Below, in pieces: positions 6,866-14,034 of a stretch of DNA of 20,665 nt. The number at the start of each line of letters is the position of its first letter. The stretch's first letter is position 1. The notes under the pieces are model-generated. The model was not told where the DNA came from. It was given only the letters and a program-made list of their open reading frames with translations, and did not search any database. The position numbers were made by a program, and so were the translations under genes. Source of the stretch: DATFYI01 sp035315125 (GTDB lineage Bacteria; Chloroflexota; Anaerolineae; Anaerolineales; Anaerolineaceae); the NCBI GenBank assembly GCA_035315125.1, contig DATFYI010000174.1, forward strand, positions 1 to 20,665, written 5' to 3'.

Positions 6866-7798
6866 ATGATTTTATGTGTTACTTTTAATCCAGTTGTCGA
6901 TACAGCTCTATTTATCGATAATTTCAGCTTTGTTTACCGCACCAATGTGCATCGCGTGGTACATGTAGCGGGCGGAAAAGGCAATAACACGGCCCGGGCT
7001 TTGACCTGTCTCGGAATACCGGCGCGAGTTTTGAACCCATTGGGAGGAAACAGCGGCCAGCACGAGGCGGATTTGCTGGTACGGGATGGCATCGATACTC
7101 ACGTGGCCTGGGTTTCAGGTGAAACGCGCGTCGTAACCACGCTGGTAGATAAGAATCTGGGGCAGCAAGCCTATTTTCCACCCAGTGTTCCTCTTTCGCT
7201 TGAGGAAATTGGTATCCTACGTGAACGGTTTCACCAGGCTCTGGTTGGGGTCGAGATGGTCTGTCTGGCCGGCAGCTCGCCCTGCCCGGAGGTTACCCCG
7301 CTGTTCGGTGAGTTTATCGGCGCAGCCGCAGCCCAGGGCATCCCAACTCTGCTGGATAGTTATGGCGATCCGCTACGGGTCGGTCTGGCGGCCGCCCCGA
7401 CCATTGTCAAAGCCAATCGGGCTGAGCTTTCTACTTTTATTGGACGTCATTTGGAGAATTTGACTGAGCAGGTAGCAGCTGTGCGTGAGCTGCTGATTGG
7501 AGGCTCGGAATGGGCCTGCCTGACGTTGGGAGCAGATGGAGCGGTATTTGCAACCAAAAAAGCCTGTTGGGTCAGCCGGCCGCCGGTAGTACAGGTGGTC
7601 AACACGATTGGTTCGGGCGACAGCCTGTCCGCCGGTCTGATGGCCGGGCGATTGAACGGTTTGCCACCGGAAGAGTGCTTCCGCCTGGGCATGGCGGCGG
7701 CTTCTGCCAATACCCAGACCTGGGAACACGGCCGGTTTGATATGCAAGATGTGCAGAAATTCCTGGAGGAGATCGAGATCCTACCGTATTCAGGATAG
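6866..7798 (+). CDS. PfkB family sugar kinase (1-phosphofructokinase/tagatose-6-phosphate kinase type)
   Basis: A 310-residue ribokinase-fold kinase. It starts ILCVTFNPVVDTALFID, and AGGKGNNTARALTCLG (35-50) is the PfkB N-terminal signature. VKANRAEL (181-188) replaces the usual VKPNxxEL. NTIGSGDSLSAGLMAG (246-261) carries the catalytic base D252 and the anion hole. The T-x-N-P-x-x-D start and the GSGDS ending point to the LacC/FruK subgroup, which phosphorylates a sugar phosphate to a bisphosphate. GGAAGGG (6851-6857) precedes the ATG, 22 nt after the FGGY stop. With the FGGY kinase and aldolase it suggests sugar to sugar-phosphate to bisphosphate to two C3 units. Confidence 0.87.
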   Translation: MILCVTFNPVVDTALFIDNFSFVYRTNVHRVVHVAGGKGNNTARALTCLGIPARVLNPLGGNSGQHEADLLVRDGIDTHVAWVSGETRVVTTLVDKNLGQQAYFPPSVPLSLEEIGILRERFHQALVGVEMVCLAGSSPCPEVTPLFGEFIGAAAAQGIPTLLDSYGDPLRVGLAAAPTIVKANRAELSTFIGRHLENLTEQVAAVRELLIGGSEWACLTLGADGAVFATKKACWVSRPPVVQVVNTIGSGDSLSAGLMAGRLNGLPPEECFRLGMAAASANTQTWEHGRFDMQDVQKFLEEIEILPYSG

Positions 7799-7847
7799 GG
7801 AATTCAAGTCCGCTATCAAATTCCTGATGTAAAAGGATTAAATCAGT

Positions 7848-8264
7848 TTGCAGAGCAACCGCGTTTTTTGGTTCAGTGTGAGTATTTTAATTGGACTCGT
7901 GGCCGGATTGGCCTTTGGCTGGGTGGTCGAACCGCGCCGCTTCGCGGAAAGCGCGCCGAGTACACTCCGTTCCGATTACAAAGCTGATTATGTGTTAATG
8001 GTGGCGGAAGTTTTTCAGAAGGATAAGGATCTGACCCTGGCCATCAGCCGGCTGGCGCTACTCGGGAACGATCTTCCCGTCCGAACGGTGCAGCAAGCCA
8101 TCATTACGGGCAGCCAGTTAGGGTATTCACGCCAGGATTTACAGTTGCTGGGCAAGCTTTCCCAGGCCTTGGGTTCGCCCAAGACCAACCCAACGCCGGC
8201 TACGCCGTCTTCGACGGCAGTAAATCAAACAGTGCTGCCTGTACCTGGCGGGGGAACGCCATGA
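7848..8264 (+). CDS. Membrane-anchored protein of unknown function (paralog of next gene)
   Basis: A 138-residue protein with a single N-terminal membrane anchor (about 7-27, VFWFSVSILIGLVAGLAFGWVV). A conserved-looking segment follows: EPRRFAESAPSTLRSDYKADYVLMVA, then FQKDKDLTLAISRLALLG (helical, TPR-like in spacing). It ends in a Pro/Ser/Thr-rich tail that probably lies outside the membrane. The TTG start at 7848 has AAAGGA about 11 nt upstream; no ATG fits. The stop overlaps the start of the next gene by 4 nt (ATGA), indicating coupling. The next protein has the same anchor-EP-x-x-x-x-x-x-AP-x-x-L layout, so the two are tandem paralogs. I cannot name the family. Confidence 0.75.
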   Translation: MQSNRVFWFSVSILIGLVAGLAFGWVVEPRRFAESAPSTLRSDYKADYVLMVAEVFQKDKDLTLAISRLALLGNDLPVRTVQQAIITGSQLGYSRQDLQLLGKLSQALGSPKTNPTPATPSSTAVNQTVLPVPGGGTP

Positions 8265-9139
8265 ACACCAGCAAAGGTTCGTGGTATTTATTGACCGGTC
8301 TTTTAATCGGTTTGGGATTGGGTTTGATTTATGCTTGGCTGATCGAACCCGTTGAATATATCGATACAGCTCCGCATTCGCTATCCCCGTCTATTAAAGA
8401 GCGCTACCGCAGTCTGATCTCTTTGGCCTATCAGGCAGATGGGGATATTGGACGAGCCCGCCAACGGCTGGCTCTATTGCAAGACAGCAATCCCCAAAGT
8501 GCACTTTCGGCTCAGGCCCAGCAAGAAGTTGCAAACGGTGGCAGCCCACACGAAGCCCAGGCGCTGGCGATGCTGGCTGAGGATATCAACCAGGCAGGCA
8601 ATACGATTGACCAATCAACACCAATGCCTTCGGCCAGCCAACCTGCTTCCGGCAAACCGACCGCCAAGAGTCGCCCACAGAAGACAACCAGCGTGGATGC
8701 CAGCCAGGCAGTACGCTCACCAACCCCGCGCCCGAGCGCAACCGGAACACCGCAGGCTACCTTTACACCGCGCCTGACTGTTTTTGCGCAGTCTACTCTC
8801 GGTCCACCCTTTGCATTGAAAGATAAAAAGAAAGTATGCGACCCAACTCTCCCGAATGCGCTGCTTCAGGTAGAAGTGGAAGATGGCTCCGGCCAGCCGG
8901 TTGCCGGCGTGCGTCTTGACGTAACCTGGAATGGTGGAGAAGATTTCTTCTTTACCGGACTTTACCCTAAAATTACCAACGGTTATGCCGACTTCACAAT
9001 GAGCCCGGGTGTGACATACAGTCTCAGGGCAGGTGAAGGTGGGCAAACTGTCAGCGGGCTGATAGCGCCGACCGATTGCAAGAACAATGACGGTACTAGC
9101 TACACTGGTGGCTGGATGTTGACATTTACACAACCGTAG
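8261..9139 (+). CDS. Membrane-anchored protein with secreted C-terminal beta domain
   Basis: A 292-residue protein. A membrane anchor (about 6-27) leads to IEPVEYIDTAPHSLSPSIKERYRSLISLAYQADGDIGRARQRLALL, a helical segment paralogous to the preceding protein. A long Ser/Thr/Pro/Gln-rich linker follows (about 105-180). The C-terminal 110 residues form a separate domain. It reads LQVEVEDGSGQPVAGVRLDVTW, like the opening strands of carboxypeptidase-regulatory or bacterial Ig-like domains, and holds two cysteines (CDP and DCK) that could form a disulfide. Topology suggests the domain is displayed at the surface. The gene starts inside the previous stop (ATGA) and ends 16 bp before the convergent LCP cluster. 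An envelope role is inferred from topology and neighbours. Confidence 0.75.
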   Translation: MNTSKGSWYLLTGLLIGLGLGLIYAWLIEPVEYIDTAPHSLSPSIKERYRSLISLAYQADGDIGRARQRLALLQDSNPQSALSAQAQQEVANGGSPHEAQALAMLAEDINQAGNTIDQSTPMPSASQPASGKPTAKSRPQKTTSVDASQAVRSPTPRPSATGTPQATFTPRLTVFAQSTLGPPFALKDKKKVCDPTLPNALLQVEVEDGSGQPVAGVRLDVTWNGGEDFFFTGLYPKITNGYADFTMSPGVTYSLRAGEGGQTVSGLIAPTDCKNNDGTSYTGGWMLTFTQP

Positions 9140-9155
9140 ATTTATTTTCTGCGGC

Positions 9156-10685
9156 TTACTTTAATGGGTTCTTTTGAGACCAGTCGCTGCCTAAAATGAC
9201 GACGATATCCGCTGGAGCTTTCGGATCGCTCTGGTTGTAGATATTACCCGGTGATACATTAAATATGCTGGTTAGATATTTGACCGTACCGGGTTCATCG
9301 GCGTAGATCATAATGGTCGTCTGGTCGGCCAGCTGGCTGGCATTGGCGGTTCCAATCACATTAAACCCCTTCTTTTTGAGATAAGCGGCAGTTTTATCAG
9401 CCAGGCCAGGGTACATGGTTCCGTTTTGGACCTGCAGGCGGGCTTTTTCTCGTTTGGTCAGGGTGATCGGGTCGATCACTGGGGTCGCTGTAGGCGGTAC
9501 CTGGGTTGGCACGAGGGTTGTATTAGCCTGGATAGCGATGTCCGGAGTAATGGTTGGAACTACTTGCGGTGTACTCGCATACCCGGATGTATCGAAAAGC
9601 TGGTCGCGCAATCTCTTTATTTCATTCGGAATTGGCAGCAGGATTGATTCTCCATTCCAGGACCAGGAAATGGTGCACTGCTCTGGATCGTTTATGAGTT
9701 CCCTTTTGATCCGTTCGGGCGGAACCTGCTCGGCGATGAGGGCCAATTGCACCACCTGCGCAAGGGAGAGATTGGTGCGGATACCACTGGCTATATCAGT
9801 ATAGATCTTTGGAGATTTGATGATCAGAGTAGGCATCATATTCAGGTTGACCACCTGGTTGCGGATGGCCATGATGACTTCTTGCTGGCGGTTAGCGCGG
9901 TCAAAATCGCCGTGGGCGGTTTCACGGTCGCGGGCGTAAGCCAGGACAACTGCCCCGCTCAGGTTCTGTGTGCCCGGTTTCAATGTGACATCGTTGTTCG
10001 GTCCAAGCGGGTCGACCGTGATGGTCTCGCGGATTTTCATGGTCAGACCACCCATGTCGTCGATAAACTTGGTAAAAGAATTAAAATCAAGTACGGCATA
10101 GTAATTGATGGAGACATTCAAAAACTGCTCGACGGTTTTGACTGCCAATGCCGGGCCGCCGCCATCCAGATGGTTTGCTTCACCATCAAAGTAAGCAGTA
10201 TTGATCTTATCCTGGCTGAAACCGGGGATGTCTACCCATAAATCGCGCGGGATCGAAAGCATCCCGGCCGATAGGGTCTTCGGATCCAGGGTAAACAGGA
10301 TCATTGTATCGGAGCGCGGAATATCGTAAGCTTGGGCGCGAGCGTCCAATCCCATTACCAGGATATTAATCCGGCTTGAGCCGTCCCAATTTTTAGCAGC
10401 GGGCCCACCAGATGCTGCCATCGGTTTGGTGTTCTGCTGGGCAATTTTAGTGGCTACCTCGGCTGCGCGCACTTGCGGATCGATGGTTGCTTCGACGGTC
10501 TCGGTTGGAATGATTTTGGCCTGGGCCTGGGAATGGCCGATAACCAGGTTACGCACTACCAGCACAAATGCAGTGCCGACGGCGAACAGGACGATCATGA
10601 AGCCAATTGCCAGAATGATGACCAGGCGATCCGGTGATTTTCGAGAACGGCTTCTTGCCATTTGGTAGGGGCGTGGTCGCTGCAT
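9156..10685 (-). CDS. LytR-CpsA-Psr (LCP) family protein with LytR_C domain, copy 1
   Basis: A 509-residue type II membrane protein. A basic N-terminus is followed by a membrane helix (about 21-45) and a linker. The LCP domain (about 104-290) contains NILVMGLDAR (108-116), PRSDTMILFTLDP, SIPRDLWVDIPG (144-155) and YARDRETAHGDFDRANRQQEV (250-270). The conserved Arg and Asp residues bind the pyrophosphate of polyprenyl-linked glycans. The C-terminal LytR_C domain (about 405-500) has LQVQNGTMYPGLADK. LCP enzymes transfer glycopolymers from lipid carriers to peptidoglycan at the outer face of the membrane. This copy keeps all canonical motifs. No Shine-Dalgarno precedes the ATG, but TAAAAT (10694-10699) lies 8 nt upstream, consistent with a leaderless start. 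An ATG at 10661 is an alternative. Confidence 0.9.
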   Translation of the reverse strand: MQRPRPYQMARSRSRKSPDRLVIILAIGFMIVLFAVGTAFVLVVRNLVIGHSQAQAKIIPTETVEATIDPQVRAAEVATKIAQQNTKPMAASGGPAAKNWDGSSRINILVMGLDARAQAYDIPRSDTMILFTLDPKTLSAGMLSIPRDLWVDIPGFSQDKINTAYFDGEANHLDGGGPALAVKTVEQFLNVSINYYAVLDFNSFTKFIDDMGGLTMKIRETITVDPLGPNNDVTLKPGTQNLSGAVVLAYARDRETAHGDFDRANRQQEVIMAIRNQVVNLNMMPTLIIKSPKIYTDIASGIRTNLSLAQVVQLALIAEQVPPERIKRELINDPEQCTISWSWNGESILLPIPNEIKRLRDQLFDTSGYASTPQVVPTITPDIAIQANTTLVPTQVPPTATPVIDPITLTKREKARLQVQNGTMYPGLADKTAAYLKKKGFNVIGTANASQLADQTTIMIYADEPGTVKYLTSIFNVSPGNIYNQSDPKAPADIVVILGSDWSQKNPLK

Positions 10686-10693
10686 AAGATTCT

Positions 10694-10699
10694 ATTTTA
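10694..10699 (-). promoter_or_regulatory. -10 box of LCP copy 1 (leaderless candidate)
   Basis: TAAAAT on the minus strand ends 8 nt before the ATG, so transcription would begin at or next to the start codon. The flanking bases TAAAATAGAA are identical to those upstream of LCP copy 2. The -35 region is weak. Confidence 0.35.
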
Positions 10700-10796
10700 G
10701 CTGATTTTATGGAGAAGAATAAGTGATTCTTGGATACGAATTGGTTGCAAGAACGATTCCAGCATTGGGATACCGATCTTTCCATCACAAGCTGCA

Positions 10797-12230
10797 TTAC
10801 GGCATGCTTTTTGCCCAATCTTTGCCCAGCACGAGGGTAATATCGTTCGGCGGCGAGGCAGCCGGGTCGTAATGGTTCATAATGCTGTTGCTGGTTAATT
10901 TCAGCATATTCGCCAAATATTTGATGGTATAGGGCTTGCCGCTATAGATCAAAATCTGGCTGGCGGAGGAGATTTGGCCAGGATCGGCGAGCTCAGTAAC
11001 CACGTTCAAGCCCTGCCCTTTTAGCAAGTCGCCGGTGCGGGTTTCCAATCCAGGCGTGCCGCTGGCATTTTCAATTCGGATAGCGGCGTTTTCCTGTTTG
11101 ACCAGAGACAAAGGGTCGCTGGCCTGAGCTGCCGGGCTGAGCGGGCCGCTTTCAGTGAACATCTGGTCCCGCAAAACGCGTATTTTATCGGGCTTTGGGA
11201 TCATCACATCCAATCCATCCGGCGACTTACCGTTAATCACATCCTGGGTCCAGACCATCTCGCGCTGGATATTTTGAGGCGGTATCTTTTGAGCCAACAC
11301 AGCTAATTGCATAATTTGCTCCAGAGACAGGTCGGTATGGATACCGCTGGAAAGGTCATCATACAGCTTGGGCGACTCGGCGATCAGGGTCGGCAGCATG
11401 TGCAGATTGACCACCTGGTCGCGGATGGCCATGATGACCTGCTGCTGGCGGCTGGCCCGGTCGAAATCGTCCAGGGCGGTATAGCGATTACGCGCATACG
11501 CCAGGGCCACTGCACCGCTCAGGGTCTGAACACCCGGTTGCAAAGTTATTTTTGAGCCAATCGGATCAACGGTTATTTTCTGATGGATATAAATATCCAA
11601 CCCACCTAAATCATCGATAAATTTTGTAAAAGCATCAAAATCAATTTGGGCATAATAATCAATGGGGATGCCCAGAAACTGCTCAACTGTCTTCACTGCC
11701 AGTGCCGGGCCGCCGCCGGGCATTTTATAGGCTTCTCCCAGAAAGAAAGCCGTATTGATCTTACCGTAATTAAAGCCAGGGATATCGACCCACAGGTCAC
11801 GCTGCAAAGAGAGCATACCGGCCGTGTTATTGACCGGATCGATGGTGAAGACAATCATCGTGTCCGAACGGGGGATATCATGGTTGAGGTAATCGCGATA
11901 ATCCAGGCCCATGACCAGGATATTCACCCGGCTGGCGCCATCCCAGGGTTGTACTTGCGGGCCTGTTTGGGTCGGGATTGCTGTGAGAAGGGGGATAGAT
12001 GTGCCGTTAGTTTGAACAGCAGCAGCACTGGCGCTGTGTGTGTTTACCGGTGTTGAGACTGTATTGCTGTTCAACGAGGTCATATTCCAGCCCAACACAA
12101 AGCTGCGCATTTCAAGAAAAGCCATTACCCCCACGATAATTGCAATGATCGTAGCGGTCAGGAAGATTATCCCTGAGGAGAAATCTACACCTGCACCGCT
12201 TTTTGTCTGCTGCAACTTTTTGTCCGACAT
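10797..12230 (-). CDS. LytR-CpsA-Psr (LCP) family protein with LytR_C domain, copy 2
   Basis: A 477-residue paralog of its neighbours: membrane helix (about 19-41), Ser/Thr-rich linker, LCP domain (about 100-290) and LytR_C domain (about 377-475; IRIENASGTPGLETRTG). It differs from copy 1 at key motifs. The usual SIPRD is SLQRD (141-145), YARDR is YARNR (245-249), and the GD of GDFDR is DD (254-255). The PRSDTMIVFTIDP motif and the downstream RQQQV arginine are intact. It may still be active with altered substrate preference, or be partly degenerate. The gene lies 89 nt after LCP copy 3 and has its own promoter-like sequence (12275-12305). No Shine-Dalgarno is evident. Confidence 0.88.
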   Translation of the reverse strand: MSDKKLQQTKSGAGVDFSSGIIFLTATIIAIIVGVMAFLEMRSFVLGWNMTSLNSNTVSTPVNTHSASAAAVQTNGTSIPLLTAIPTQTGPQVQPWDGASRVNILVMGLDYRDYLNHDIPRSDTMIVFTIDPVNNTAGMLSLQRDLWVDIPGFNYGKINTAFFLGEAYKMPGGGPALAVKTVEQFLGIPIDYYAQIDFDAFTKFIDDLGGLDIYIHQKITVDPIGSKITLQPGVQTLSGAVALAYARNRYTALDDFDRASRQQQVIMAIRDQVVNLHMLPTLIAESPKLYDDLSSGIHTDLSLEQIMQLAVLAQKIPPQNIQREMVWTQDVINGKSPDGLDVMIPKPDKIRVLRDQMFTESGPLSPAAQASDPLSLVKQENAAIRIENASGTPGLETRTGDLLKGQGLNVVTELADPGQISSASQILIYSGKPYTIKYLANMLKLTSNSIMNHYDPAASPPNDITLVLGKDWAKSMP

Positions 12231-12274
12231 TGGATTTTTAACCGGTAAAAAAAGAAGGGCCTTGGTATAGTTCT

Positions 12275-12305
12275 ATTTTACCAAAACCACGTTCAAAAAA
12301 GTCAA
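12275..12305 (-). promoter_or_regulatory. Candidate promoter of LCP copy 2
   Basis: On the minus strand, TTGACT (12300-12305) and TAAAAT (12275-12280) are separated by 19 bp, slightly longer than ideal. It lies in the gap between LCP copies 3 and 2 and gives a short leader of about 40 nt. TAAAATAGAA is shared with the sequence upstream of LCP copy 1. Confidence 0.4.
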
Positions 12306-12319
12306 TCAGTTTTGCAAAA

Positions 12320-13756
12320 TCAAGGCATTGGGTTCTTCTGAGCCCAATCATTACCTACAATTAAAGTGAGATCATACGGCGAATCGGGGTTGTAACGGTT
12401 AATAATATTTGCAGAAGGGATGTGAAACAGATTGGCCAGAGCGTTGGCAGTATAGGGTTTGCCGGTATAGATGATCAGATTGGAGCTAGAGTAGACACCA
12501 TCGGCGTTGGCTTGCTCAATGATATTCAAACCCTCTGATTTTAGATAATCTGCTGTGCGGCTGGCTATCCCGGGGGTGGTAGTGCCGTTCTGGATCTGGA
12601 TGCGCGCCGCTTCGGTCTTGATCAGGGATAGTGGGTCGCTGGATCTGGCAGCCGGGCTAAGCGGTCCGCTGGCGGTAAAAATCTGGTTGGTCAAAAGGCG
12701 GATCTGGTCCGGCACCGGGATGACGACATCATAACCTTCCGGTGATTTACCAAGAGTAATCTGTTTGGGTGGGCCGATGATGCCTTGTTTGATGTTTTCA
12801 GGTGGGATCTTTTCGGCCAGCAAGGCCAATTGAATGATTTGCTCCAGGGTCAGGTTGGTGTGGATACCACTGGCAATATCATTATACATTTTTGGCGATT
12901 GGGCGATTAATGTTGGCAGCATGTGCAGATTAACGGTCTGGTCACGGATTGCCATAATGACTTCTTGCTGGCGGGCAGCACGATCAAAATCACCACCGGC
13001 AGTGGAATCACGATCACGGGCGTAGGCCAGGATCAACGATCCGGGTAGGTTTTGCACACCTTTTTGTAGAGTGACTTTGCCTCCAATCGGGTCGACGGTG
13101 ATTTTGTGGTGGATGTAGATCGTCAATCCGCCCATGTCATCGATAAATTTTGTAAAAGCTGAGAAATCAATCTCGGCGTAGTAATCGATCGGGATGCCCA
13201 GAAATTCTTCTACTGTTTTTGTGGCTAACACGGGCCCACCCCCGGGCAGGTGATTGGCTGCTCCGAGGAAGTAGGCGGTATTGATCTGGTTATAGTCAAA
13301 GCCCGGGATATCGACCCACATATTACGGGGGATGGATAGCATGCCGGCCGTCATGGTCAGGGGGTCGATTGTCAAGACGATCATGCTATCTGAGCGGGGA
13401 ATATCACCGGCTATATAGTCGCGGTAATCCAGACCCATGATCAAAACATTGACCCGGCTGACGCCATCCCAGGGTTTGGTCTCGTTCTCGGCAGGCGCCT
13501 GAATGAGATTGGCGGCAGAGGTTGGTACGGCAGTTTGTCCGGCAACCGGAGCTGTGGTTGGACCGTTGTACGTGAAGGAAGGCGCTATACTGCCTGCTCC
13601 ACCGGTGATGTTGTAGTTCTTTACGAAATTGAGGGTGAAATTATACAGCAGGAAAGCCGCTACAATTCCCAGCACAACGCAAATTGCCAGGATCAAAAGC
13701 GCGCCTCGGTTAACAGCGCGGTTTGTTTTTACCATATGAAGATTTATTCTGGACAT
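12320..13756 (-). CDS. LytR-CpsA-Psr (LCP) family protein with LytR_C domain, copy 3
   Basis: A 478-residue LCP protein with a membrane helix (about 18-42), linker, LCP domain (about 100-292) and LytR_C domain (about 382-475; IQIQNGTTTPGIASRTAD). Motifs include NVLIMGLDYR, PRSDSMIVLTIDP, SIPRNMWVDIPG (141-152) and YARDRDSTAGGDFDRAARQQEV. The Asp normally following the Arg of SIPRD is Asn (N145). The glycopolymer-transfer role is as for the family. The start codon lies 10 nt after the Trm112-like stop, so both belong to one transcript. Neither the ATG at 13756 nor the one at 13735 has a Shine-Dalgarno, so the start is uncertain by 7 codons. Confidence 0.9.
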   Translation of the reverse strand: MSRINLHMVKTNRAVNRGALLILAICVVLGIVAAFLLYNFTLNFVKNYNITGGAGSIAPSFTYNGPTTAPVAGQTAVPTSAANLIQAPAENETKPWDGVSRVNVLIMGLDYRDYIAGDIPRSDSMIVLTIDPLTMTAGMLSIPRNMWVDIPGFDYNQINTAYFLGAANHLPGGGPVLATKTVEEFLGIPIDYYAEIDFSAFTKFIDDMGGLTIYIHHKITVDPIGGKVTLQKGVQNLPGSLILAYARDRDSTAGGDFDRAARQQEVIMAIRDQTVNLHMLPTLIAQSPKMYNDIASGIHTNLTLEQIIQLALLAEKIPPENIKQGIIGPPKQITLGKSPEGYDVVIPVPDQIRLLTNQIFTASGPLSPAARSSDPLSLIKTEAARIQIQNGTTTPGIASRTADYLKSEGLNIIEQANADGVYSSSNLIIYTGKPYTANALANLFHIPSANIINRYNPDSPYDLTLIVGNDWAQKNPMP

Positions 13757-13766
13757 ATTTTATATT

Positions 13767-13988
13767 TTAATTGATCTTTGGAGGTGGCACAAGCAGCGCC
13801 TCGACTGACGTATTTACCCACTTGTCGCCTTCATCGATCAGCATTACCGGAATATCCTCTACGATTGGATATTTTCGCCCACAATCACGACATACCAGCC
13901 AGCTATCCTTGATTAAGTCTAAGAGACCTTCTTTTTCTCGGACACAAGCGGGACATCGCAGTATTTCAAGCAAATCTGAACTGACCAT
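13767..13988 (-). CDS. Trm112-like zinc-ribbon protein (UPF0434 type)
   Basis: A 73-residue protein with the family layout LLEILRCPAC, then LVCRDCGRKYPIVEDIPVMLIDEG. The cysteine pairs C12-x2-C15 and C33-x2-C36 form a single zinc site. Eukaryotic and archaeal Trm112 activates methyltransferases; bacterial homologues often sit beside cell-envelope genes and have no settled role. The ATG at 13988 is preceded by GGAGG 4 nt upstream, unusually close. The gene lies between the VanW and LCP copy 3 genes with short gaps (46 and 10 nt), so it is probably co-expressed with both. The family call is strong; function in this organism is unknown. Confidence 0.85.
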   Translation of the reverse strand: MVSSDLLEILRCPACVREKEGLLDLIKDSWLVCRDCGRKYPIVEDIPVMLIDEGDKWVNTSVEALLVPPPKIN

Positions 13989-14034
13989 AGAGCCTCCAGC
14001 GGCGGAGATTTGTGAACAATTTTACCACCAAAAA

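Noticed and set aside
9747..12056. Several plus-strand open frames of 80-164 codons opposite the LCP genes
   Set aside because: They recur at equivalent places because the LCP genes are paralogs, have no start signals and mirror conserved codons on the other strand.
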